From the NCBI RefSeq assembly GCF_964340395.1, contig NC_135558.1:20185371-20217870 (forward strand): a DNA stretch of 32,500 nucleotides. Reading direction: 5' to 3'. The notes below the pieces were generated by a model, which ran no database searches, was not told where the DNA came from, and was given only the letters and a program-made list of their open reading frames with translations. Source of the stretch: Glandiceps talaboti (taxonomy: Eukaryota; Hemichordata; Enteropneusta; Spengelidae). Both the position numbers and the translations under genes were made by a program. Each line of letters begins with the position of its first letter. The first letter of the stretch is position 1. Of the stretch, positions 20,929 to 31,620 are shown one piece after another.

Positions 20929-20936
20929 TATTTATA
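20929..20936 (-). promoter_or_regulatory. TATA box TATAAATA
   Basis: It lies on the minus strand about 40-47 bases upstream of the chosen ATG, which would place transcription start near 20905 and leave a very short 5' leader. Confidence 0.4.
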
Positions 20937-20972
20937 AAGATGGGATATATTTACTCTGTGATACATGTACAA

Positions 20973-21659
20973 TTGTTACATATGATATATCTACTTGACA
21001 TAGTCCGACCGTAGTGTATTATCATAATATGACGTATGTTTTGTTTTGTTTGTCAAAATTATGACGAGGACGCACGCTGCCTTTCATGTATTCCTATATT
21101 AGTAACTCACCCTCTCCAAAAGACAGACAAAACCGACAATTTTATCCGTTGTGATTTTTGTTCCCACACAGCTTACTTTCTTTTGCTGTGTATCGAAGTA
21201 TTTATGATTTTACTTATTACATCATATGTTTTAATAATTACCCAACACATTTAAGTTGAAATAAATGTATTCACCATGCAATGATACGTTCTTATAAAAA
21301 AAAGAAATATCATTGGTTCATTGGACCATAATATTGTTAATGGGATAACAAAATTTTCCAAAATTCCTGCCTGGGTTTATGAATGGATATTATTTTGCAT
21401 GTGTCATAAATAGGCTGTATAGTCGTATAAAGGCCAAGGCTTCAATCCCAGATTCTCACATTAGTATTATCTAATCAATGAAGTCATCAATTCAGGATTA
21501 CAACTTTTTCTGCAGCTCTGCCAAGCAATTTGAATTTTACACATAGATTTTAAACCTTCAATATTTGAACTGCTAGGAGAATCAAGGATTGCGAAAAGTT
21601 CTGGATCACGACTTTTAAGGTGATTGGGCGGTGGAAACGTATTCACAAACTATACGTAA
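20973..21659. other. unassigned sequence
   Basis: The open frame at 21036-21254 is not recognised; its cysteines do not form a known finger pattern. No gene is supported. Confidence 0.4.
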
Positions 21660-22039
21660 GGCCGAAAAAACGCCGAAAGAATTGTTTCTGGTCAGGATAG
21701 TTTATCTACAGCGGTGAGAGGACGGGAATATATTTATTTTTTTATTCTCAACAAACCCGTCACTAAATCTAATATTTTATGACAGTTACTTTAGTAATTT
21801 AGAGCAAGTATGTATGTGGGGCAGATGTCATTTGCTTGTTCAAGTATGTATGTGGGGCAGATGTCATTTGCTTTTTCATGATTGGCTCTGCAGTTGTCTT
21901 CACTGAACATGAAATGGGGGGGGGGGGTATTTTTTGTGTTTCCCCCTCAGGATGTGCAGACTGCATGGGCTGGAAAAACATGAAAATGAATGACCGATGC
22001 GCGCGCTGACCAGAAACACTTCTCTCCTTTTTTTTGGCC
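21660..22039. mobile_element. about 380-bp MITE-like inverted-repeat element
   Basis: The left end reads GGCCGAAAAAACGCC and then AATTGTTTCTGGTCAG. The right end, on the other strand, reads GGCCAAAAAAAAGGAG and then AGTGTTTCTGGTCAG. The ends are thus imperfect inverted repeats of about 37 bases. Inside are a 36-bp tandem duplication (21805-21840, 21841-21876) and a G-run at about 21917-21927. No target duplication is clear. Confidence 0.55.
21805..21876. repeat. 36-bp tandem duplication
   Basis: Two nearly identical copies beginning CAAGTATGTATGTGGGGCAG. Confidence 0.9.
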
Positions 22040-22529
22040 AAAAGGAAAGTTTTATAAGCCTGGTAACAGAAAATAGAAAATGTAGTAAAATTTACATATA
22101 CATATACATATTATAGTTAGTTCCCTGTATACCATACCATAATGCGTGTACGTGTGTGTTCAATTTCAGTGCGACAGTCAAACCGTGATAAAAATGCAAT
22201 AATTTTAATTATATTAGTAGTACACCGTTTTACCTAAACATGAGTTGGTACTTTACGAATTCTCATACCATGAAAACTGTAGAGAACTTGTCGAAATGAT
22301 CGCACTCCCTCTATCCCCCAGAGTCCCTGAAATATACTTACCCGGTCTTCCCTAGAATTGTGTTCACCATCCACCAAAATAAGACAATCATGGTTGCGAT
22401 ATTAAAATATATACTTTGAAAGTTCAAAAGTATGCAGGTTATTGGCAAATGTGATGAAGATCACTTATCTTTCATCAACTCTCATTAGAATGTTGATGTC
22501 AATATGAGTTGTGATGTCATAATCAGACG
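22040..22529. other. unassigned sequence
   Basis: No gene or repeat is seen. Confidence 0.4.
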
Positions 22530-22539
22530 CTTGACAAAG

Positions 22540-22680
22540 GTAATGCGCACGCGCGAAGCAAACCCGGAAGTGAAGTGTTGCCTGGTTAGGAGCGAAACAT
22601 TGTTGCTGTGCATAGGCTCTTGGAGATTTAGAGTGAACGGGATGTAATTTCGTATAATTGAGTTTCAAAAGTTCTCGCGA
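22540..22680. promoter_or_regulatory. promoter-like cluster: NRF1, ETS and TCTCGCGA-type sites
   Basis: TGCGCACGCGCG (about 22543-22554) fits the NRF1 consensus exactly. CCCGGAAGTG (about 22563-22572) fits an ETS site. TTCTCGCGAAG (about 22672-22682) resembles the TCTCGCGAGA element. Such combinations mark start sites of housekeeping genes in animals. The local CpG density is higher than in the surroundings. No first exon can be assigned on either strand, so the gene served is unknown. Confidence 0.35.
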
Positions 22681-22682
22681 AG

Positions 22683-23049
<367 letters not shown>

Positions 23050-23087
23050 CCACTGAATATAGGCTTTAGATTATATTTCCAAATTTA

Positions 23088-24275
23088 GGGGTGGGCCATT
23101 TGATATCCTGGAGGGGGGGGGGGGCTTCGAAGATTTCGGGAAAAAAGATGCCAAATGGAGTTGCTTGAAACACAATCCGGATATGAGTGGGTGATGAAAA
23201 AAAAGGTGGACCACTGCTAGAAAAAAAATGTCTTGGCAGGGAAATGATGCACAGGTTCGAGTGTACTGTTCAACCTGCTAGTACCTCTCCAACCAGGACA
23301 TTTGTCAGATCATGACAAACATTTTCAAACACATGTCAGGGACCAGTCAGTTTCGTTAGCCTGTGGTATATATATATATTTGTTCTTGTCTCTGTTTCTT
23401 TCATAAATGGTTTAAATATTACTTCATGTAAAGGTTCAAACATAACTATACATAAAATTATACACATACATGTATTACCTAGCTACCACACTAGTTACAG
23501 AACATGCCATGTAAATGTTTGGCTGTTTCACAATCAGTGCTTCACTTATCTTGCACTTTGGGGCAAAATCGATCATGAAGGTTTTGTGATGGTAATCTTC
23601 ATACTATTGGATACTTTGTAAAATAAATTAAGAGACTAAATCTAAATTGTTCTAGTCTCTTCATTATGAATTTGATGAATATACTTTCTATTTCGGGCGC
23701 TACATGTATCGACACCACAACTCAAATTCAAGTTTCTATTGTACATTAGGTATGACCTCCTAAAGTGCTCTAACACATCAGTGACTTTACTATACATGCA
23801 ATATCAATGCCCCTATACCAATGTTACAGGCCCACTTTTATAACATGGAAAACTTATTTAAAAAGTTATATTTACTTTAGTTTCTCGAAGATTGGCAATA
23901 TTACCTCAGAGGCTATGAATAACCTAAAAATTGCCTAAATAGAAACAAAAAACTCCAGATCTGCCAGGGGGAAACCCATTGGACTCCCTCACCCCAGAGG
24001 CCATTTAATTGAAAATCAAACATGTATTGAAATATGTAGTTTTCTAAATATAATCTGTGTGTGATAGAACAGCATCTCTTTACTCTCTTTATTACCCTGT
24101 GCGAAAACCAAACAGAAAATTGTGGCAACAAAAGAAAGTGTTCAACAGAGGCGTAAAAAAATCCGGATGTCTCAAAGAAGGAAAAAAAGTTGCCAGCATA
24201 GGCAAAGGAGAAAACAATAATTCACAGGCAAGCAGGTGGGAAAGCCCCCCCCCCGAATATCGAATAGTCTACCCC
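23088..24275. mobile_element. 1188-bp relative of the element at 2589, inverted (copy 2)
   Basis: The left end is GGGGTGGGCCATTTGATATC; the right end, on the other strand, is GGGGTAGACTATTCGATATT. TTA flanks both sides (23085-23087, 24276-24278). 23088-23495 is the reverse complement of about 2990-3370, and about 24010-24275 of 2589-2885. The middle (about 23496-24009, roughly 510 bp) is unrelated to the 105-bp middle of copy 1. No transposase frame is seen in either core. The antisense open frames across it, such as 24057-24500, are shadows. Confidence 0.8.
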
Positions 24276-24296
24276 TTACTCAGTAAACGACCGCTC

Positions 24297-24298
<2 letters not shown>

Positions 24299-24330
<32 letters not shown>

Positions 24331-24468
24331 ATGTCTCTCTCTGTCTGTCTTTGTATGTATGTATGTATGTATGTATGTATGTATGTATGTATGTATGTAT
24401 GTATGTATGTATGTATGTATATCTGTCTATCTGTCTGACTGACTCTGTCTGTCTGTCTCTCTCTCTCC
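24299..24468. repeat. compound (GA)n-(GTAT)n-(CTGT)n microsatellite
   Basis: (GA)15 at 24299-24328, about 17 GTAT units at 24353-24421, then mixed CTGT/CTAT and CT units. Confidence 0.95.
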
Positions 24469-24612
24469 ATTTGAAGTCGCTCACAATGTCTACAAAATAA
24501 TGTTACAAATTTCTCTCTCTAATTCATTAATAGTACATATAGTTTACACATAATAACAAAACCAAACGACCTCGCAATGGATGGTAAGGTATACATAAGT
24601 CATTTTCACGAG

Positions 24613-24683
24613 TAATTCGGTTTATTCTGCCGCCGTATTTTCAAGAGCAAAAGCGAGTGAAAATACAGCAGAATATACCGAAT
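24613..24683. repeat. palindromic short repeat with about 28-bp arms
   Basis: TAATTCGGTTTATTCTGCCG... at 24613-24643 faces ...CAGCAGAATATACCGAAT at 24658-24683. The pairing is near perfect apart from a three-base difference. It could be a short foldback element. Confidence 0.6.
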
Positions 24684-25387
24684 AACAAAACTACCAAACC
24701 CCCAAACAACCCCCAACCCATACCCCCATCCCTATCAAGGACAATCATGTGCATCTTTTGAATTCATACTCTAACCGTGATAATTTTAAGGTTTTCTTTC
24801 CTTCTTCAAATGTGACTGGAGTCGATCACTCATCGCGGAACAACAAAATCGAAAACAATTACAAATGACAGTATACGAAGGAAATAAAGCAAGCGAGTCG
24901 TATTCCTTCACCACCAGATTGTAAGTGCATACTTCCCTCTCCTGGGAGTGTTGTGGAGGGCGCCCTACTGTCGACCGTTAGGAGTACAGGAGTTAATAGT
25001 ATGTCTGTTTTTAAATGCATAACTCGATATCTTTTTTCAAGTGACCCTGATAACACATGTGGTTGTTTGGTCGACTTTACTCTGTCCAACGACATTTCTA
25101 TGTCAGCTCTACTTAATCACATATCACGCTCGATTCCTTTCTTGTAACACCCACCTGTTGTAATTATCGTCGCCCGAGGGCGCACTATTGTTTACACGAT
25201 TGTCATGATTGACGATGCCAATAGCTAAAAAGTTCGTCAGATAACAATTACTACAGACACACAAAAAACTATGTTGAGGGAAGTATTTGTTCAGCTATTT
25301 GAAGCCACAGTGCTGAGTTCCATTGGAGGTTAAAGACAGAATATTGACCAGGTTTTTTCCCAAAAACAAGAATCATTGACGAAAGTT
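24684..25387. other. unassigned sequence downstream of the acetyltransferase gene
   Basis: Overlapping open frames on both strands at about 24859-25147 have no recognisable motif. No clear poly(A) signal for the gene at 25388 was found here. Confidence 0.4.
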
Positions 25388-25834
25388 TCATGAATTTTCT
25401 GATAGTCTCATCACAATAACTGGAAGCCCGGTATAATCGTCTGCTTTTTCCTCCACTGCAATAAAACCGTACTTTTTGTAAAAACGCGTGGCTTGAATAT
25501 TAACCTTAAAAACCTCGAGGGTTAGACAACATTCCTTCAGTTTCTCTCTCACGTGATCGAGAAGTTTTGTCCCGATGCCTCGTCTCTGAGAATCGGGTGA
25601 TACGTGCAATGCCCCGATGTAGTCTCCAATCAATGACACAAACCCAACAACGACTCCATCTTGAACTGCCACGAAGATATCACTTCTTGGAATATGGCGT
25701 CGCATTATCAACCAGTTACGTCGCAAAGTGTCTTCACAAAGCGGTCCTGATCTTAGGGAAGTGACGTACCAGATGTTCATCACGTCGTCTAAATCAGAAT
25801 CGGGTTGGAAATCCTTGATTTCAACCGTCGTCAT
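25388..25834 (-). CDS. GNAT-family N-acetyltransferase, single exon
   Basis: 148 residues, the usual length of a stand-alone GNAT domain; enzymes of this fold move an acetyl group from acetyl-CoA to an amine. The N-terminal part (VEIKDFQPDSDLDDVMNIWY) is the first strand and helix. SDIFVAVQDGVVVGFVSLIG gives the central strands, and ALHVSPDSQRRGIGTKLLDH is motif A, with QRRGIG as the R/Q-x-x-G-x-G pyrophosphate-binding loop. Motif B follows as VNIQATRFYKKYGFIAVEE, then a final strand VIVMRLS. The layout is closest to what I know of bacterial YjaB/PhnO-like acetyltransferases; the substrate cannot be told. The frame is complete, with no intron, no signal peptide and no poly(A) signal in view. 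The start is the first ATG of the frame. A retrocopy or a gene acquired from bacteria would explain the lack of introns; short GNAT genes can also be natively intronless. Confidence 0.85.
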   Translation of the reverse strand: MTTVEIKDFQPDSDLDDVMNIWYVTSLRSGPLCEDTLRRNWLIMRRHIPRSDIFVAVQDGVVVGFVSLIGDYIGALHVSPDSQRRGIGTKLLDHVREKLKECCLTLEVFKVNIQATRFYKKYGFIAVEEKADDYTGLPVIVMRLSENS

Positions 25835-26226
25835 AATATTCTATATAACAGAAGACGTCCCTGTAAACTCGATACAAATACACGATTTGTCACTACGCAC
25901 TTCAGTTGTCACAGACCCTGGATTATCAATTGCAATGAGAGGTGTACAATGGTTGTGATAATTTGTCAACTGTATCATTGTGTGTGACGTGCTACCTGTT
26001 GATTTACGTCTTAGTATGTTAAATGGGGTTCTGTTCTGTTGAATAGTAACACAAATAGTAGCCAATTCCATTCTTAACCCTGTTATCTCATTATTGTTGA
26101 CCTATGCATTCCTTTGACTAACACTGTGGTTATTTTTAGGTCGAATGTAATAGTAAAGCGACAATTGACCTTCGATTCTCTCCTAATGTTTATGTCCATG
26201 AAGGTATAAGGACAGGTATGTAAACT
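25835..26226. other. upstream region of the acetyltransferase gene
   Basis: No clear TATA box at a fitting distance; TTATATAG lies only about 10 bases from the ATG. Open frames here have no motif. Confidence 0.35.
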
Positions 26227-27356
26227 GGTCGGTACGAAACACAGGTACAGGCTATTCATATTCACATTTGGATAAAAAGATTCACATTCTGTTGAAAGCG
26301 TCCGTGATAAATACTCCGAACCACTCAAACACTGTCTCTCTTGACAACCATTAATTACCCATGCAATTACCGCTCATACGGAGCATGCGCATTTCGATGT
26401 GTCGTAGAGGACGGTGTAGTAGACAAGTAGAAAGTACAAAATCCAGGTAAAGGCCAGGTACAGGCAAGGTCAGGTATCGACTGAATCTTTTTTCGTGGAT
26501 TCACATTCAGATCCAAAAATCTGAATTCGTCATTACATTTGGTGTAGATTTTCGATTAGTTGGCAGGTTATTTTTCTCTGTAATTCGCCATCAGTTATCT
26601 TTGTTTTCAAAATCGGCACTCAATTAGTGTCTTCTGTTGTGGAAAATAATGCCCTAAATAACGTCCTAATTTTTTGTTTGGTGAGATATGTCATGTTTAC
26701 ACGCGTTCCAGATGAAAAGGTCAAGGTTATTCAGTGGGTGATATAACATGCATACTAACAGTCCTTAGAATTTAATACTAATAATATTTGAAATATTGTG
26801 TGTAATAATAAGAATATTTCAAAGTTAGCCTTATATATACAATCTCTTTTAAAAGGAATGTTCAAAATCATGCTTTAATATATATTGATACATATGATAT
26901 ACATAGTCTTGGTTACCCAGACTAACATATACGACATCAAAGGTCAATCATCCGGGAAATCAGCGCAAAAAATCAGGTCAAGTGATGGGTACATTTTATG
27001 CTTTGTAATGGAGGTTTTTCATCATTGGGAGCGCATCTACCATTTATACTCACTTCACGACACATATAAATGCGCATGCTTCATGTCATTGATAATTAAA
27101 ATGGGTAATTAATGATTGTCAAGAGAGATATGATTTGAGCAGTTCGGAGTATTTATCACAGACATTTTCATTAGAATGTGAACATATTCGAGTACTTACG
27201 TTGTTCAATTAGCATTTATAAAAGAGACAAGGTGTAATTTGCTATGAAAACCAATATATATTGCAAATAAAACAGATGACGGATCTTTGGATCCGAATGT
27301 GAATGTGAATCCAAAATATTACCTTACCTGGCCTGTACCTGTATTTTGTACCGACC
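26227..27356. mobile_element. about 1.1-kb foldback-type element with long inverted arms
   Basis: 26227-26404 is matched in reverse complement by 27058-27356, the right arm carrying about 110 extra bases. The ends read GGTCGGTACGAAACACAGGT and, inverted, GGTCGGTACAAAATACAGGT. The inner parts share CTCTTGACAACCATTAATTA-like sequence and ATGCGCAT. A second copy of the terminal motif (ACAGGCAAGGTCAGGTA region) lies inside at 26435-26535 and also matches the right end. No open frame of note is inside. No target duplication is clear. Confidence 0.65.
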
Positions 27357-27817
27357 GATTTAAAAGTAAAATTTAACGTGAAAATGTAAATATCGATTTT
27401 GATTTCATTACAATATACTATTAATTTAATTCCGATGCATTTTAAAGGTGTGTCTTACTTTTACATAGAGGCTCATGAAATATATCTGTAAGGGAGCTTT
27501 CCGTAACTTCAAGGAACGGAGCAATAAAACTCGGTCCGTCGATTAAGCGTTACCCTCCCCCGAAAAGTAGCAACCCCACAGTTTCTATTATCTAAAAACA
27601 CGACTCCCTTCATGCGCAAATGTTTTAATATAACAGTTTATGGGTTTAAGATACTGTCATGAAAAGGGACATATAATAGGTATGCGACTCAATATTAATG
27701 ACTCCCACCTCTGCCACCACCGGTAGTTTTAATGGCATTGGATGTTTCCAATTTCTACCATCGTAGTTATTATGTGTGAAGGTATTACATTAACTAATCC
27801 CTATACTTGGATCTAAT
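27357..27817. other. unassigned sequence
   Basis: No gene is seen. A minus-strand ATTAAA near 27622 could serve the exon candidate at 27818. Confidence 0.4.
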
Positions 27818-27980
27818 TTAATTTGCAGAACTGAAGGCTACATCTCCAAATACCAGCACATGTGCTCTACCAATATAGCCTGGATAGAAGTCAACAACTT
27901 TGCTCCAGGAATGTCTTTGTAGCTCACTGCACTGTCCCCCCTTCTCTCCTGTGAGATCCAACCCTCTCCTCACATCACGA
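27818..27980 (-). CDS. weak candidate for a last coding exon
   Basis: On the minus strand a 3' splice-like site (GCAAATGTTAG, after a T-rich and C-rich stretch) opens a frame of about 54 codons to a TAA at 27818-27820. It reads RDVRRGLDLTGEKGGQCSEL, then HSWSKVVDFYPGYIGRAHVL and VFGDVAFSSAN. The composition is protein-like rather than repeat-like, but I recognise no family. An initiating Met exists further upstream at 28036, after a T-run that could equally be the splice tract. Confidence 0.25.
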
Positions 27981-28690
27981 CTAACATTTGCAGTGGTGGC
28001 AGTGGTGGGATGCAAAAAAATCATAAAACAATGCAAAGAATAGATAATAGAAGATTGGTCATAGCAAAATTTGACCCTCCGCTAAATCGATTTCATAAAA
28101 TACTACATAAATAAACCCACCAAAATTCCCACTTCTTTTTCCCCCAAACAAACCCCACAAGTCTTACTGAAGGAAAAGAATACTATTTTTAGCCTGTACA
28201 GCTTGGCATGGAGGAGTGGCTTGAAATTTTAGTGATAGAGATTTAAATGAAAGACAACAAAAATCCCAAATATCTGAATTAATAAATCTAACTTCACAAT
28301 TGACACGTACGTTTGTATTTTTACAAGGCAAAATCTCACTTCTTTTATTAAACAATTTAAGAGGCGAAGGTTTACATGTTATCTTTATAAATGAGTGCGG
28401 GCGCTGTTCAATGTATGTTGAACGCTCACCATAACATGTTCACTGGGGGAGAGGCAATGGCACGAATCCTGCTTTTCAAACCATACACATTATCGGAAGG
28501 CATAAAGAACTAGAAAATTGTCTTCAATACCCAAGTTATACTCTCAATACATTATTATACAACTGTATGGATATATTACATACACTTTAACTTATACAGA
28601 GATATTTTGGCAGACACACACATTTGCTTGGCTATCGACTGCCTCATAATTAAATATATGGTAGGTAAATGAAGTGTACAATTTTGCAAA
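27981..28690. other. unassigned AT-rich sequence
   Basis: No gene or clear repeat is seen. Confidence 0.4.
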
Positions 28691-28974
<284 letters not shown>

Positions 28975-28984
28975 CCCCCCCCCC

Positions 28985-29368
28985 TTCAGACCATCATAAT
29001 TGTCACCCCCCTTGAACCCTCAATTTTTTTCATGGTCCTCCCCAATTTCTCCCCAGCCCTCCCCCATCCCCTCCTATGACTATGACATAAATTCTGACTC
29101 CAGCCTAAGAGACCCAGGTCCATTAATATTTTATATTGTATAAAGAAATAAATGGAAATGGTTAGAGTAAGATGGGCATCTCTGGGTAGACTGATGTTAC
29201 CTGGTATGGAATACCTAAACATAGACCAAACTCGCAAAAATGCAAACAAAACTCAACTCAACTATCAGTGATAAACCTATACCACCTTGCAAGATCTTGG
29301 GACTTTCTCACATTTTGTGACTTCACAAATTTTTATTCACATATTGGATAAGGCCTAAACAAATTAAT
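28985..29368. other. unassigned sequence
   Basis: Pyrimidine-rich at its start; no gene is seen. Confidence 0.4.
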
Positions 29369-29704
29369 TGTTTGGTTCCAGTTACCCGACCCTACCTAGC
29401 TTTTCACTGCCGACCCTAAACTTTATTTTTACGTTTCCAAGAAAAAATAATAAAATCGCAAAAATTGTGTGAAGTCTCACGAGAAATAGAGGATGCTGAA
29501 ACTGACTTAAAAAATAACCCAACTATTCTTCCAATCTGTAATGGCTGTACATCTGATTTGAAGAAGTAAACAACATAGAGACCATTTAGAAAACAATGGA
29601 AACCTGAACTAGACACTCACACAGAAAAAAATATATTAAAAAAATATAATAAAAAAACGACCTACCCCACCTATTCTAAAATTAAGTGTAACCAGAACCA
29701 AACA
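29369..29704. mobile_element. 336-bp MITE-like element
   Basis: The left end TGTTTGGTTCCAGTTACCCG and the right end (other strand) TGTTTGGTTCTGGTTACACT form inverted repeats with 15 of the first 17 bases equal. Further inside, CGACCCTACCTA on the left and AGGTGGGGTAGGTCG on the right strand again resemble each other. The interior is A-rich without a coding frame. The target duplication is unclear because both flanks are A/T-rich. Confidence 0.65.
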
Positions 29705-30667
29705 TTTTTTTTAATTTAAGTAATGAGGAATTGGAACATTCAAATGCCATTATTCTTAACATTTCACTGCATTTATTTTCCATTTAAAGACATGCTTGTT
29801 AATAAGGTAATTGGGAGTGTTAATGCCTACGTGTTTGCTATAGCATATACACATTTACTCAACGAAATGCAATCATGTGTTCTACACCCTTCATATAATA
29901 AAAACTCACTAGACTTTGGGAGTAATGTCAACTTTTTATTACTTTTAATTGAAAAGTGCTAAACAAACCCTAAATACATTGAGGATTAGTTCTGAAACTG
30001 TTTTTCTCAAAAACAAAATGACAATGAGCAGCACTGATCTAACGACAACAAAAAGAGGCAATTGAGGAACAAATCATAATGAGACAGAAAGTTTACACTC
30101 ACATATTTTGTATTGTTGCAAACATGAACTCGAATAGTAATATCATAGTAACAGTTATTTAGCTCAGTTTTACAGTTTCTATTCTCATATATAGAAATAA
30201 TTATAATGCTTGGTTTATCAAAACAAATTTGTGACCACAAGTTCAAAATGGTCAAATTGATTGAGTTTACAGAATAGTTAAAATATAAATAAAAATTAAG
30301 AAATAAATTGTTCCATGATACCGGGTGAGTTTCATAAAAAAAACTCAATTAATAATAACAAATTTAATTAAATTCTGAAAATGAAGAAAAAGATAAATTT
30401 AAGCAAAATACACAGCACAGGTAAAACAAAGTAAAACACACAATAAACATCAACACACGACAGACTTTCCACCTTTGTACTACCTTTCTTTTCTGTTCAG
30501 TTTATGTAAAATATGAAATAATTTGCAACACACTGCTGTCAAACTCCTAAGTTACTGTTAATGTGCAAATTTAATGTATCACTAAATATCTGTAAAATAT
30601 ATCAAACATCCCTAAGACATGTTTGTAGTTACACTAATATAATAGACTGTTTTGATTCTCATATCGT
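29705..30667. other. unassigned AT-rich sequence
   Basis: Several short open frames (for example 30007-30348 minus) are typical of AT-rich DNA and show no motif. Confidence 0.4.
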
Positions 30668-30793
30668 GAACATGTCAAGACAACACTACACATCAAATAC
30701 AAATCTCAATCTCAGTCATTATGTAAGTCGAAACATGTCAAGACAACGCTACACGTCAAATACAAATCTCAATCTCAGTCATTATGTAAGTTG
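30668..30793. repeat. 63-bp tandem duplication
   Basis: 30668-30730 and 30731-30793 differ at only a few positions. 63 is a multiple of three, and a plus-strand frame at 30561-30794 stays open through both copies (RQHYTSNTNLNLSHYVS twice). There is no other sign of a gene. Confidence 0.9.
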
Positions 30794-30949
30794 AAACATT
30801 TTCTTAAAAACATCAAACATTATTACAAAAACATCATATTGAGTATGACGTTCAAAGTATTCTCTACAAGTGCACATTTCGTTTGTAATTGTCCATATAG
30901 CCCTTGTATATCTATTTACTCTGTGTAAATACTTGCATATTATATATGC

Positions 30950-30951
<2 letters not shown>

Positions 30952-30996
<45 letters not shown>
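30952..30996. repeat. (GT)n microsatellite
   Basis: About 21 GT units. Confidence 0.95.
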
Positions 30997-30997
<1 letters not shown>

Positions 30998-31205
30998 TAT
31001 TACAAACGGACATCAATTTTGTCTTCAACAGTCATTGTTTGATGGACTTCGATTAGTTTCAATGATACTATCATCTTGGAATACAGTGACTGTAATGCAA
31101 ACAAACTGAATTAATATCAATACCACATATACTGGTGTGAAAGATGTGTGTGTCTGTGTGTGTTTGTTTGTGCTTTGTTTATGTGACAAGGCACCAGCTC
31201 AATGT

Positions 31206-31206
31206 A

Positions 31207-31297
<91 letters not shown>

Positions 31298-31315
31298 ATT
31301 ATATATATATATATA

Positions 31316-31374
<59 letters not shown>

Positions 31375-31380
31375 GTCTGT
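31206..31380. repeat. compound (ATCT)n-(TA)n-(CTGT)n microsatellite
   Basis: About 22 ATCT units, a short TA run and about 15 CTGT units. Confidence 0.95.
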
Positions 31381-31510
31381 GTAATATGCCATGTGTGCTC
31401 TATATGCCAATACAAAAATCCCTATGTGCAGAGTATATCAAGACAAAATTATGTATTGATTACAAAATCAATTCTCAGACAGAAAACTATGGGAGCGATC
31501 AGTTTTTACG

Positions 31511-31620
31511 GCCGGGGGGGGGGGGGTGAGGGGCGGCAAATCAGAGGGGGGTCACCTTAATTTGGGACTAAAAGAAGGGGGTCATCAGTTTTACGAAGTG
31601 AATAAAGGGGGGGGGGGTCA
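31511..31620 (+). repeat. G-tract cluster
   Basis: Runs of 13 G (31514-31526) and about 11 G (31607-31617) enclose shorter runs of 4-6 G. The phrase GGGGGTCACCTT occurs twice and GGGGGTCATCAG once, suggesting a short degenerate repeat, perhaps a transposon end. Confidence 0.6.

Noticed and set aside
21036-21254. Zinc-finger protein fragment (C-x2-C pairs)
   Set aside because: Cysteine spacing fits no known finger and there is no flanking gene structure.
24859-25147. Overlapping frames on both strands as a small gene
   Set aside because: No recognised motif, no clear start, splice or promoter signal; equally open on both strands.
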